Shown: positions 52,505 through 60,958, counted from the first letter of the stretch. The stretch is 64,000 bases of DNA from Myxococcales bacterium (GCA_025355005.1 JANXLV010000025.1:51621-115620); one strand, 5' to 3'. Made by a program: numbers and translations. The notes: a model not told the origin generated them from the letters alone.

Positions 52505-52517
52505 ACCTTCAAAGGTG
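52504..52517. promoter_or_regulatory. Palindrome at the sigma-factor start codon
   Basis: CACCTT-CA-AAGGTG has perfect 6-bp arms and its first base belongs to the GTG start of the ECF gene on the minus strand. It could be an operator or an mRNA hairpin that hides the start. No regulator is identified. Confidence 0.4.
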
Positions 52518-52634
52518 CGCTCTTCGTCGTTTCTTACAAGCCTTCACCGAAAAAAGATCCGCCAGGGGGGCCCCGGCATTCGGCTACGCTCACCATGTGC
52601 GACGGCCGAACAACATCGCGTTCTCCCTCAGCTG

Positions 52635-53786
52635 ATGTCCTCCCGGCTCCAGATGTCCGCGCTCTCGATCCGGTCCCGCGCCCTGCTCGCGCTGGGTATC
52701 CCTGCTGCGGCCGTGAGCAGCCTGGCGGCCTGCGCCGCTGCCGACCGCGACCGCGACGTGGTGATGGCTCCGCTCGTGCCGCCTGTGATCGACGCCGGGA
52801 TCGATGCGAGCAGCGCGGACGCGGACACGGAGGCCGGCGGTGAGGGCGGCAGCCGGAAGACCACGCGTGCCCTGCGCGAGCCCGTGAGCCGGGCGCAGTG
52901 CAAGCGCAACGTCCGCTGCCGCCCACCCGATGACGAGGAGCAAGCAGTCCCCTACCCCGACCCGTTCGCGCACTGCGCGCCGGCGCTCGCAAAGGACAAA
53001 CGTGACGCACCATTCTCTCCCAAGGAGACGAAGGGCGCGCGTGCGCACGAGCCCGACGTGTGCTGCTACGTCGAGTTCCACAGCTGTGAGAACAGAACCA
53101 TCCAGATCATGGAAGGCCGCGCGCTTCGTGCGGACGGTGAGGTGCAGCGCCCCAGGACCAGTGAACGACGCGGCAACACGAGCCGCGTGGCCGGCAAGTG
53201 GATGGGCAAGTGGATGCGCAAGTGGATGCGCGCAGCAGAGAACGAGCACGCGTCGATCGCGACCTTCGCGCGGCTCACGCTGGAGCTCCTCGCGCTAGGT
53301 GCACCCATGGAGCTGGTGCTCGGGTGTCAGCAAGCAGGCGCGGAGGAAGTGACGCATGCGCAGGAGGCCTACGCGCTTCTTTCATCCTTTGCGGGTGAGG
53401 AGCTTCATGCCTTGCCGTTCGCGGAGGCTTGCGCGCCGATCGTGCCAGACGTGCTCAGGCTTGCGCGCGAGACACTGCTTGATGGGTGCGTCGGTGAGAC
53501 CGCGGCGGCGCTCGTGGCCATGCGCGACGCAGAGCTCGAACGCGATCCGGCGGTCAAGGCTGTCCTTCACCGCGTCGCGCGCGACGAGTCGAGCCACGCG
53601 GAGCTCGCGTTCAAGCTCCTGGCGTGGACCATCCAGGTAGGCGGTGCGACGGTACACGACGCGCTCCGGCAAGATCTCGCGGCGCTCACGCGCGACGCAG
53701 CGATGGACAACGACCCGCGCTCGCTCGCGTTGCACACCGTCACGGCTCCGGTGGTGTCGTGCTTGCTGACTCACGAGGGTTCTTGA
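52635..53786 (+). CDS. Ferritin-like-domain lipoprotein
   Basis: The protein has 383 residues from ATG 52635; ATG 52653 is an alternative. The lipobox is SLAAC (about Cys 33). A Cys-containing N-terminal part (CKRNVRC, CCYVEFHSC) precedes a basic stretch (KWMGKWMRKWMR). The ferritin-like four-helix bundle follows: AENEHASIATFARLTLELLA and EEVTHAQEAYALL carry ExxxA and ExxxH type ligands, and RDESSHAELAFKLL the last. This fits a di-iron envelope protein; whether it stores iron or oxidises a substrate is open. Confidence 0.82.
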   Translation: MSSRLQMSALSIRSRALLALGIPAAAVSSLAACAAADRDRDVVMAPLVPPVIDAGIDASSADADTEAGGEGGSRKTTRALREPVSRAQCKRNVRCRPPDDEEQAVPYPDPFAHCAPALAKDKRDAPFSPKETKGARAHEPDVCCYVEFHSCENRTIQIMEGRALRADGEVQRPRTSERRGNTSRVAGKWMGKWMRKWMRAAENEHASIATFARLTLELLALGAPMELVLGCQQAGAEEVTHAQEAYALLSSFAGEELHALPFAEACAPIVPDVLRLARETLLDGCVGETAAALVAMRDAELERDPAVKAVLHRVARDESSHAELAFKLLAWTIQVGGATVHDALRQDLAALTRDAAMDNDPRSLALHTVTAPVVSCLLTHEGS

Positions 53787-53882
53787 GAGGAAGGCATCCA
53801 CGTGGCAGCGCATCTCGATAGAGCTCGCGATGATGCCTACGCCGCACGCCGCAGCCTTCGATCGAAACGGCGCTCAGCGACT

Positions 53883-53926
53883 GAAGAAACAAGAAGGGCC
53901 CCGAGACTTTCGTCGCGGAGCCCTTC
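53883..53926 (-). terminator. Rho-independent terminator after rpsG
   Basis: On the minus strand GAAGGGC (53926-53920) pairs with GCCCTTC (53899-53893), with inner CCG/CGG pairing and loop around ACGAAAGT, followed by TTGTTTCTT. It ends the rpsL-rpsG transcript 41 bp after the rpsG stop and argues against read-through to any downstream gene. Confidence 0.85.
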
Positions 53927-53966
53927 GCTGAAGGCGTGAACCTCTCACGCGGTCACGCTGTCACGT

Positions 53967-54440
53967 TCACCAGCGGTAGTGGGCGAACGCCTTGTTCGCG
54001 TCTGCCATCTTGTGCGTGTCGTCCTTCTTCTTCACCGCGTTGCCACGGCCCTGGCCGGCGTCGATGAACTCGGCTGCGAGGCGCTCACGCATCGTCTTCT
54101 CGCCGCGGTCACGCGCGTAGGCCACGATCCAGCGCATCGCCAGCGCCACGCGGCGCTCGGGGCGAACTTCGACGGGGACCTGGTAGGTCGCGCCGCCGAC
54201 GCGTCGGCTCTTCACTTCGAGCTTCGGCTTGACGTTGTCGAGCGCCTTGCGGAAGACCTCGAGGGGCTCCTCTTCCTTGAAGCGCTCCTTCACGATGTCC
54301 AGCGCACCGTAGAGGATGCCCTCTGCGACGGCCTTCTTGCCGCCGTACATGAGGGTGTTGACGAACTTCGAGATCAACTTGTCGTTGAACTTCGGGTCCG
54401 GGATGATGCGGCGCTTGGGTACTTCTCGGCGACGGGGCAT
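53967..54440 (-). CDS. rpsG: Ribosomal protein S7
   Basis: The protein has 157 residues, the normal length. It shows the S7 signature [21 protein letters not shown] and ends [15 protein letters not shown]7 binds 16S rRNA at the 3' major domain and starts 30S head assembly. It follows rpsL on the same strand; the usual third gene fusA is absent, and a terminator lies just downstream. Confidence 0.98.
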   Translation of the reverse strand: MPRRREVPKRRIIPDPKFNDKLISKFVNTLMYGGKKAVAEGILYGALDIVKERFKEEEPLEVFRKALDNVKPKLEVKSRRVGGATYQVPVEVRPERRVALAMRWIVAYARDRGEKTMRERLAAEFIDAGQGRGNAVKKKDDTHKMADANKAFAHYRW

Positions 54441-54472
54441 TGTCTTCTTCCTCTAAATCTTGGAGCAGCGGC

Positions 54473-54871
54473 TCAGGTTTTGGGGCGCTTCACGCCGTAC
54501 TTCGAGCGCTTGCGATTCCGGTTCACTTTGTTGGTCGACGACGGGCCGATGGCGCCAGACGCGTCGAGGGTGCCGCGCACCACGTGGTAGCGCACGCCCG
54601 GGAGGTCCTTGACGCGGCCGCCGCGGATGAGGACGACCGAGTGCTCCTGGAGGTTGTGGCCCTCGCCCGGGATGTAGCTCGTCACTTCCATGTGGTTCGT
54701 CAGGCGAACGCGGCAGACCTTGCGAAGCGCCGAGTTCGGCTTCTTCGGGGTCGTCGTGTAGACGCGAACGCACACGCCGCGCTTCTGCGGGCAGCGCTTG
54801 AGCGCCGGGGATGCCGTCTTCCAACGGGCGGCCTGACGGCCATGGTTGATGAGCTGATTGATCGTGGGCAT
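54473..54871 (-). CDS. rpsL: Ribosomal protein S12
   Basis: The protein has 132 residues from the conserved [12 protein letters not shown]; the reading frame is open upstream but without S12 similarity. [19 protein letters not shown] and [21 protein letters not shown] are diagnostic, including the Lys residues of PKKPNS where streptomycin-resistance changes map in other bacteria. S12 sits at the decoding centre. A consensus-like promoter (54951-54978) lies about 80 bp upstream, preceded by the 11-mer motif. Confidence 0.98.
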   Translation of the reverse strand: MPTINQLINHGRQAARWKTASPALKRCPQKRGVCVRVYTTTPKKPNSALRKVCRVRLTNHMEVTSYIPGEGHNLQEHSVVLIRGGRVKDLPGVRYHVVRGTLDASGAIGPSSTNKVNRNRKRSKYGVKRPKT

Positions 54872-54950
54872 TGTTCTTAGCCGTTCTCGGGTTTCCCGGG
54901 ATTTGGTGCTGCGAAGGCGTGATTTGCCCTCAGAGCTCCGGGGAGCGCGC

Positions 54951-54978
54951 ACTCTAGTCGCGGCGAAGTGCCTGTCAA
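54951..54978 (-). promoter_or_regulatory. rpsL promoter
   Basis: On the minus strand TTGACA (54978-54973) is perfect and TAGAGT (54956-54951) matches 4 of 6, with a 16-bp spacer. The predicted leader is about 70 nt. The motif TGTAAAATACA lies immediately upstream (54996-54986), centred near -47. Confidence 0.75.
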
Positions 54979-54985
54979 GACACAG

Positions 54986-54996
54986 TGTATTTTACA
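54986..54996 (-). repeat. TGTANAATACA motif, copy 4 (upstream of rpsL promoter)
   Basis: It reads TGTAAAATACA on the minus strand, oriented like rpsL, eight bases upstream of the -35 box. It is the only exact copy outside a gene. The position suits an activator or UP-like element. Confidence 0.6.
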
Positions 54997-54998
54997 GG

Positions 54999-55932
54999 TC
55001 ATTTGCAGGCCAGGTCCTCTGGGAAGCCGCATTTTCCCGTGGAATTGCACTCCAAAAACGACGCGCATCGGGGGGTGGTCATGCTCTTCGGGTCGCAGGC
55101 GGCGCCTTCCATGGGGGCGGGGCCGCACGTGCGAGGGCCGCCGTCGTTCGGCACGCAACCCCCAGCGGAGCAAAGAGCGTCGAAGGCGCCTCCAGCACAT
55201 GTGGCGCCGGCAGGTAGGAGCGTGACCGGAGTGCACATCTTTGTAGTGCCGTCGCAGACTGCCCCAGAGCCGAAGTCGCACGGAGCGACGGCCGAGCACG
55301 TTGCGCCGATGGCGACCCCGATCGCACACGTGCCGTTCACGCAGAAGAGGTCCGGACCGCAGCTCGTATGGCCGGCGATGCACGGGGCGCCACTCCCTGC
55401 GTACGCGGTGCACTTGCCCGACGCGAAGTCGCAGTAGCTCTTCGTGAAGTCGCACGGGACGATGCCGCCGCACGCCGAGCCGTTCGGCGCGTAGTCAGCG
55501 CAGATACCGCACTGGTCGGCGCCGGGCGCGATGCACAAGCCGGACTGACACGAGGCGCTGAACTGACAGGCAGCGCCAGTGGCACGGGTCCCGGTCGCTG
55601 CGCACCTCGGGCTGTCGGTGCACGACTTCGCGCTGTAGACGGCGCCGCAGGCTACAGCGTCGTCACCGGACCTGTTCGCGTCTGCAACGACACTGTAGAA
55701 CGCGCAGCGCTTCGCATCCGCGGCCTCGCAGTCCGCATCACTGACGAAGTCGACGGCGAACCCGATCGGGTTGCACTTCTTCATGAACGCGCAGAACCCG
55801 GTCGCCTCCTTCGCGCACCCATCCGCGAGCGAGACGCCCGCGCCGTCCGCCATTTCCGGCCTTCACGGAGCCCCCGCACGAACAGGCGAACGCAATGGCC
55901 GCAAAGGCAATGTGATGAACGATGCGGCTCAT
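54999..55932 (-). pseudogene. Cys-rich lipoprotein gene split by an apparent frameshift
   Basis: From ATG 55932 the frame encodes a lipoprotein signal, FAAIAFACSC, followed by GGSVKAG, then leaves the protein frame. A second frame from ATG 55853 encodes 284 residues with no signal peptide but about 28 cysteines (CADYAPNGSACGGIVPC and similar). Removing one base from the AAA run at 55855-55853 would join signal and mature part. Either this is a sequencing or assembly error in a homopolymer, or a recent frameshift, or the downstream protein is made without a signal. The intact product would be a disulfide-rich surface lipoprotein. Confidence 0.7.
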
Positions 55933-56004
55933 CACGAGATGCATCCGCGGGTCATAGCACGGCGCTAAAACCCATCAACCACCGCGACCGGAGTTGGAGT
56001 TCCA

Positions 56005-56076
56005 ACTTCGACCTCGACTTCGACCTCGACTTCGACACCGACTTCGACACCGACACCGACTTCGACACCGACTTCG
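56005..56076. repeat. CTTCGA/CCTCGA/CACCGA hexanucleotide array
   Basis: About twelve six-base units (TTCGAC, CTCGAC, ACCGAC types) lie between the phospholipase stop (56082) and the frameshifted lipoprotein start. An inverted repeat AGTTGGA-GT-TCCAACT (55992-56007) abuts one end. The sequence leading into the phospholipase stop, CGACCCTCTACTT, resembles that at the 6622 array (CGACCTTCTACTT), where a stop codon is also included. Confidence 0.85.
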
Positions 56077-56081
56077 ACCCT

Positions 56082-57500
56082 CTACTTGCAGCCGCCTGTT
56101 CCTGCTGCTGGCGCGGTGGGGAGGTAGGGGTGCGCGCAGCCGAAATCGAACATGTCGAGAAGCGCGTCGCTGTTCGCGTCGCGATCGGTCATCGCAGGGA
56201 GATCCCACACGGTCTCGATCAGGCGGAGGACAGACGCGTGCGAGTGCAGCTTGTGCGAGACGTAGCCACGCCGCGAGAACGGCGAGATGAGCACCATCGG
56301 CACGCGCATGCCGTACGTGTCGAAGTCCGGCGCGTCCGCGGTGGGAACGCAGGCCTTCGGGGGCACGGCGTGATCGGCGAAGGCGCCGTTCTCGTCGTAG
56401 GTGTAGACCATCGCGATGCCCTTGCCGTCCTTCAGCCAGAGCGGGCTCGTGGTGACGGCGTCGTAGACGTGCTTCGTCCACGCCTCGCCGGGCTGGAGAT
56501 CCGCGGGCGGGTGCTCGTCCAGCGTGTTGAAGCCGGCGTCCACGAACGTGACCTGCGGCAACGTGCCGGCGGCGGCCTGCGCGTAGAAGTCCTTCACGCG
56601 GAAGACACCCTTGTGCGTGCTGTCCCACGTGGGGAGGAGCGTGCCGTCGAACGGGAAGTTCTCGTCGGAGTAGGCGCCCCATGTGACGCCCGCCGCGTCG
56701 AGCACATCCATGATGACGGGCGTGTTCTTCGGAAACAGATCGGTTCCGGTGTTCTTCACTCCGTGCGAGCTACCCGAGAGCATGAACGCGCGGTTCGACG
56801 TGGTGCCGGAGAGCGCATCGCAGTGGTAGTTGTCCCCGAGCGCAAACGTGTCCGCCAGGAAGTAGTAGAACGGCAGCTGCGAGCGGTCGAACGTGCCCAT
56901 GACGTAGTTGCCGTCGGACACGGTGGCGACGCCATTGACGGTGGTGCTCGCGGCGGCGTTCGTGACGAAGCCGTCCATCTTGCCGTTGTCCCACGCGGCG
57001 TGCTCGTTGTCCCACTGGTGCGTGGGGTCTTCCTTCGGACACGTGGTGGTCTGGTGGAAGCTCGACACGGGCGCGCCGCCGTCGGGGTACCCAGGGTTCA
57101 TGAACGGCTCGTCGATACCGTTGACGTCTGGTCGCGAGAGCTTGAGCGCGCCGAAGATCTCGTCGAAGGAGCGGTTCTCCTTCATCACGACGACGACATG
57201 GCCGATCGGGAGCGCCGCGCGCGTCTTCGCGTCCAGACCGAGCGAGTCGGCAACCTTCGCGCCTGCCTTGAACGTGCACGAGATGCGCATCGCCTCGGTC
57301 GGATCCGCGGGGACCGATGTGCACGCCGCCGCGTCGAGCGACACCACGGAGCCGTCGTCGGTGCTGCTACCGCCTTCGGTGCCGCCGTCGTCCGTGGTGC
57401 CTGGACCGGCGTTGCCGGAGGACGACGAGCTGCATGCCACGAAGCCAGCGAAGGACATGAGAGAGGCAATCGAAAGAAGGGTGAGATAAGGCGCGCGCAT
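56082..57500 (-). CDS. Phospholipase C-like phosphoesterase, lipoprotein
   Basis: The protein has 472 residues. The lipobox is GFVAC (Cys 23) followed by a Ser/Gly/Thr/Asp linker. The phosphoesterase family (PF04185; PlcN/AcpA relatives) is shown by VVVMKENRSFDEIFGALK, the start of the metal site, and DEHPPADLQPGEAWTKHVYD and YTYDENGAFADH further on. Enzymes of this group hydrolyse phosphatidylcholine or phosphate monoesters. Surface location suggests lipid attack or phosphate scavenging. Confidence 0.92.
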   Translation of the reverse strand: MRAPYLTLLSIASLMSFAGFVACSSSSSGNAGPGTTDDGGTEGGSSTDDGSVVSLDAAACTSVPADPTEAMRISCTFKAGAKVADSLGLDAKTRAALPIGHVVVVMKENRSFDEIFGALKLSRPDVNGIDEPFMNPGYPDGGAPVSSFHQTTTCPKEDPTHQWDNEHAAWDNGKMDGFVTNAAASTTVNGVATVSDGNYVMGTFDRSQLPFYYFLADTFALGDNYHCDALSGTTSNRAFMLSGSSHGVKNTGTDLFPKNTPVIMDVLDAAGVTWGAYSDENFPFDGTLLPTWDSTHKGVFRVKDFYAQAAAGTLPQVTFVDAGFNTLDEHPPADLQPGEAWTKHVYDAVTTSPLWLKDGKGIAMVYTYDENGAFADHAVPPKACVPTADAPDFDTYGMRVPMVLISPFSRRGYVSHKLHSHASVLRLIETVWDLPAMTDRDANSDALLDMFDFGCAHPYLPTAPAAGTGGCK

Positions 57501-57515
57501 ACCCTTCGTTGTAGC

Positions 57516-58034
57516 TCAATACAGGCTCACGTACACATGGCTCGGCGGAACGTTCGGCGAGAGCGCGAGGTCAGGAGATGTCTGCAAGGTCTCGAGGACC
57601 TGCTCGATGCAGTCGACGAGCACCGACGGGAGCTCGGAGCGCGTGACGAGCTCGACCGAGGCTGCACCTCCGAGCGGACGCGTGACCGAGAAGACCATGT
57701 GCCCCGTCACGCCGGGCTCCTTGTCGAGCGCAGCGCGGTAGCACTCACCGATACGCGGGCGGAGGTCCGACTCCGGCGCAAAGAACACCCACGCACCATC
57801 ACCTTCCGCCGAGAGCAGCGCGAGCTCCACCTGCTCTGGCCTGCGCGTGACCCGCGGGTGCGGCGCGGGCGCTGGCGCGGGCGGCGGACGGAGCTGTCGC
57901 GCGGGCATCGTCGCCGTGCAGCGCGGCTGCGAGGGTGCTGCGCAGCCGATCGCGTGGAGCGCGCAGATGAGCGTGACGATCGCGGCGATCGCGCGGATCG
58001 CGCTCGTGCACGGTCGCGGTATGATCGAGCGCAT
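57516..58034 (-). CDS. Lipoprotein with TonB-C/AgmX-like C-terminal motif
   Basis: The protein has 172 residues; ATG 58034 shares bases with the ATG of the divergent gene. The lipobox is LHAIGC (Cys 31), followed by a Pro/Ala linker. The C-terminal half has RIGECYRAALDKEPGVTGHM, then VDCIEQVLETLQ, the layout seen in C-terminal domains of AgmX/TonB-like myxobacterial proteins that measure a conserved Cys pair (C...C). Function is unknown. TATGCT ends 6 bases before its ATG. Confidence 0.75.
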   Translation of the reverse strand: MRSIIPRPCTSAIRAIAAIVTLICALHAIGCAAPSQPRCTATMPARQLRPPPAPAPAPHPRVTRRPEQVELALLSAEGDGAWVFFAPESDLRPRIGECYRAALDKEPGVTGHMVFSVTRPLGGAASVELVTRSELPSVLVDCIEQVLETLQTSPDLALSPNVPPSHVYVSLY

Positions 58035-58046
58035 GAGAGGAGCATA
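58020..58046. promoter_or_regulatory. Interlocked divergent leaderless promoters over shared start codons
   Basis: CATG at 58032-58035 contains the minus-strand ATG (58034) and plus-strand ATG (58033). A plus-strand TATGAT (58020-58025) ends 7 bases before the plus ATG, and a minus-strand TATGCT (58046-58041) ends 6 bases before the minus ATG. Each -10 box therefore lies in the first codons of the opposite gene. Confidence 0.5.
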
Positions 58047-58875
58047 TCGCGCTCTCGGGCTGCTCGCGCTCGCAGCGACGCTCTCGATCACGGGACGCGC
58101 ACATGCCATCTGCGGGCGTCCGCCAGCGGTGCACGTGCTCCCGACGTACTTCCTCACGGGACCGCCGAACGCGGAGGTGCGCCTCACGCTCGCCAAGGAC
58201 TGGCGGACAACCGGGTTCTGCGCGGACGGCTCGCTTGCGACGTGCAGCGGTGTCGCCATGGAGCTCGAGCTACGCGCGGCGCCCAGGAACGGCGGGCCAC
58301 CGTTCTCGATCCCATTCACCGGGGCGCATTCGGAGAGCGGCGCGTTCGCGACGGAGGTGCTGCGACCCGCGTCACCGCTCGCGGCAGGCCTCTACGAGAT
58401 CCGCGCGGTGGAGCGCTCTGCGCGCGTGGAGCCGAAGGTTGTTGCGATCTTCAAGGTCGCGGGCGAACCAGACAGACTGGCGCCCACGTGGACCGGGCTC
58501 ACGTCAGCGAGGTGGGTAAGACGCGCGCGGGCCGGCTCCGTTGTCATCGAGCCGGAATGCGGTGCGCCGCTCATCCAGCTGGAAGGCGCGCGCGCGACGG
58601 ACGACATGACGAGCGACGTCGCGGTGAGCTTCGCGATCTGGCTCGCGCAGCCGGGCGCCGCGATCGACTACGCGAGGCCGCCGCTCCTCTATGCACGCGC
58701 CGACGAGCTCGGATCCACGCTCAGGATCGCGCTGGGGAATACGGAGGAGACCACCTCGAATTTCGCGACCGCCGCAGCCAATGCGAAGACCCCCTACCCC
58801 GCGATCAAGCTGGGCGTGCGCGCGGTCGACCTCGCCGGCAACATGAGCGCACCGAGCGAAGCTTTGGTCAGGTAG
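58033..58875 (+). CDS. Secreted beta-rich protein of unknown function
   Basis: The protein has 280 residues from ATG 58033; an ATG at 58021 would add four. The signal peptide ends at RAHA (residue 25). The mature part has repeated beta-sandwich-like units, for example LYEIRAVERSARVEPKVVAI and VGVRAVDLAGNMSAPSEAL-type Ig ends (GVRAVDLAGNMSAPSE). Four cysteines are spread out. No family is recognised. It is head-to-head with the 57516 lipoprotein, sharing start-codon bases. Confidence 0.75.
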   Translation: MRGAYRALGLLALAATLSITGRAHAICGRPPAVHVLPTYFLTGPPNAEVRLTLAKDWRTTGFCADGSLATCSGVAMELELRAAPRNGGPPFSIPFTGAHSESGAFATEVLRPASPLAAGLYEIRAVERSARVEPKVVAIFKVAGEPDRLAPTWTGLTSARWVRRARAGSVVIEPECGAPLIQLEGARATDDMTSDVAVSFAIWLAQPGAAIDYARPPLLYARADELGSTLRIALGNTEETTSNFATAAANAKTPYPAIKLGVRAVDLAGNMSAPSEALVR

Positions 58876-58903
58876 GGGTTCTTCCGCTCACGTCAGAGCC
58901 ATG

Positions 58904-60958
58904 TCAGAGAGTGAATTTGTAGCGCGCCGTGCCGTCGATCGGCACGGTGACCTGTGCGCTCTGCGGCTTGCCGCCTTCGGGCGTGCACGTCACGCGATGT
59001 GAGCCGCTGGAGATCTCGAGCCCGGCGACGGGTGTTGCGCCGCGCGGCACCCCGTCAACGGTGACGTTGCACCAGCCGCCGCTCGCACCGACGTTCAGCT
59101 TGCCGCTGCCCTGCGGTGTAGGCGCGGGACGTTCGGGGGGCGCTGCGAATGGAATGACTGGCGCGCTGCTCACGGCCACGGGGTCCTTGCCGCCCTTGCC
59201 GCTCGGAAAGACCATCGCCTTCGCGAGGACAACGTCGAGGTGCTTCTTCTCCATGGGCTCACCCAGGAACACGAACGTCTGCTCGAGGTAGCCGGGCGCG
59301 GTGACGACGACCTTGTGCTCGATGCCCGACGCGACGCCGTCGATCATCATGTTGAACGGCCTGCCGTCGAGCGTCATGGTCGCGTGCGCGTCGTCAGGCT
59401 TCACGGCGACGTCGATGACGACCGAGCCCTTGCGCAGCGTGAACTGCACCGAGTCCCGCGGACGTGCGTCCGTCAGCACGATCGTGGTCTTCTGCTGCTC
59501 GAAGCCATCCATCGTGACCTTCACGTCGATGTTCGAGCCGATGGGAAGCGGGACGCTCGAGGGAGTCACCTCCTTGCGAAGGTCTCCGTTCACCCAGATC
59601 GCAGCGCCGGGCGGATCCGTGACGACCTCGAGCGCGCCCTGCGACATGGCCGCAGGCATGGGCGCCGGTGACGAGGCAGTCGTCGTGTGTTGCTTCTTCC
59701 AGATGAGGACACCGGAGAGCCCACCCACGCCGAGGATGCCGATCAGCGTGAGCGCCACGAACATGCCTACGTTGGTGCGCGGCGCTGGCGAGAAGTTCGT
59801 CACCGTGTGCGCGGCGGCGGGCATGCTCTGGGACGCGAGCCGCTGCGAGTCTGTCGCGAGGTTCGCCGCGGCCAGGCGCGACATCGCCCCCTCGAACTCC
59901 ATCGTGGTCTCCGCCGCGCGGTTCATCTCGATGATGTCGGCGAGCTGCTTGCCCTGGAGGAGCGCCTCCTTCTGCGCAGCGAGCTTCTCCTCGAAGAGGC
60001 TCTGCATGAACTCGTGCAGCGCGATGTTGCTGACGGCGATGCGCTCGTTGCGGATGAACGCTTCCAGGTCGCTCTGCATCTCGCGCGCGCTCTGGTAGCG
60101 CTCCTCGCGATCCTTCAGGAGCGCCTTCATGACGATTCGCTCGAGCTCCTGCGGGTAGCCGGGCCGCACGCGCGAGGGGCGTGGGTACTCCTCCTCGCAG
60201 ATCATCTTGAGGGTCTCGTACTCGCTCGCGCTCTTGAACAGGCGCTTGCCGGTGGTCAGCTCGAACAGCATGACGCCGGTGGAGAAGATGTCGGAGCGCC
60301 AGTCGACGTGCTCGCCGCGAGCTTGCTCCGGCGACATGTACGGGACCTTGCCTTTGAGCTTTCCGCTCTTCGTGGACTCGCCCGTCTTGTTGTCGCTCTT
60401 GGCGATGCCGAAGTCGACGATCTTCACGTCGCCCGAGAACGTGACGACCACGTTCTGCGGGGAGATGTCGCGGTGGACGATGTTGAGCGCGGTGCCGTCG
60501 AGCTCCCGGCGCTCGTGCGCGTACGAGAGGCCGGCGCACATGCCGAGCGTGATCGCGAGCGCGTGCTCCATGGGGAACTCGAGGACGTTGCGCCGCTTCA
60601 TCTGGCGCACCATCGAACGGAGATCCTCTCCGTGGACGTGCTCCATCGCGATGAAGTAGACGCCGTTCACCTCGCCCACATCGAAGATCTGGACGATGTT
60701 CGGGTGCGACAGCGTGGCCGCGATGCGCGCCTCGTGGAGCAGCATCTCGATGAACGCGCGATCCTGGTTCATCTCCGGCAGGATGCGCTTGATGACGATC
60801 AGCTTCTCGAAGCCGGCGACGCTCCTCTGGATCGCCAGGAACAGCTCCGCCATCCCACCCTTCGCCAGCTTGCGAAGGAGGGTGTACTTGCCGAAGCGCA
60901 TCGGCATGCCGTCTTCATCCGTTACTGGAGCGGCAGCTGCGAGGACCGGCTGTGACAT
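58904..60958 (-). CDS. Ser/Thr protein kinase with C-terminal PEGA repeats
   Basis: The protein has 684 residues from ATG 60958; the frame is open far upstream without kinase similarity. Kinase motifs: LAKGGMAELFLA (P-loop), LIVIKRIL (Lys), NIVHRDISPQNVVV (about 160; Ile replaces the usual Leu of HRDLK and Ser the Lys), KIVDFGIAKS and VPYMSPEQARGE. The HRDISPQN form is common in myxobacterial kinases. A transmembrane segment (about 398-418) leads to two or three PEGA-type domains (GALEVVTDPPGAAIWVNG; GWCNVTVDGVPRGATPVAG). Periplasmic PEGA domains may sense wall or sugar ligands. Confidence 0.93.
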   Translation of the reverse strand: MSQPVLAAAAPVTDEDGMPMRFGKYTLLRKLAKGGMAELFLAIQRSVAGFEKLIVIKRILPEMNQDRAFIEMLLHEARIAATLSHPNIVQIFDVGEVNGVYFIAMEHVHGEDLRSMVRQMKRRNVLEFPMEHALAITLGMCAGLSYAHERRELDGTALNIVHRDISPQNVVVTFSGDVKIVDFGIAKSDNKTGESTKSGKLKGKVPYMSPEQARGEHVDWRSDIFSTGVMLFELTTGKRLFKSASEYETLKMICEEEYPRPSRVRPGYPQELERIVMKALLKDREERYQSAREMQSDLEAFIRNERIAVSNIALHEFMQSLFEEKLAAQKEALLQGKQLADIIEMNRAAETTMEFEGAMSRLAAANLATDSQRLASQSMPAAAHTVTNFSPAPRTNVGMFVALTLIGILGVGGLSGVLIWKKQHTTTASSPAPMPAAMSQGALEVVTDPPGAAIWVNGDLRKEVTPSSVPLPIGSNIDVKVTMDGFEQQKTTIVLTDARPRDSVQFTLRKGSVVIDVAVKPDDAHATMTLDGRPFNMMIDGVASGIEHKVVVTAPGYLEQTFVFLGEPMEKKHLDVVLAKAMVFPSGKGGKDPVAVSSAPVIPFAAPPERPAPTPQGSGKLNVGASGGWCNVTVDGVPRGATPVAGLEISSGSHRVTCTPEGGKPQSAQVTVPIDGTARYKFTL

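Noticed and set aside
55368..58922. 1184-codon open frame on the plus strand
   Set aside because: It lies antisense to three well-supported genes; the translation is Arg-rich low-complexity, typical of the complement of GC-rich genes.
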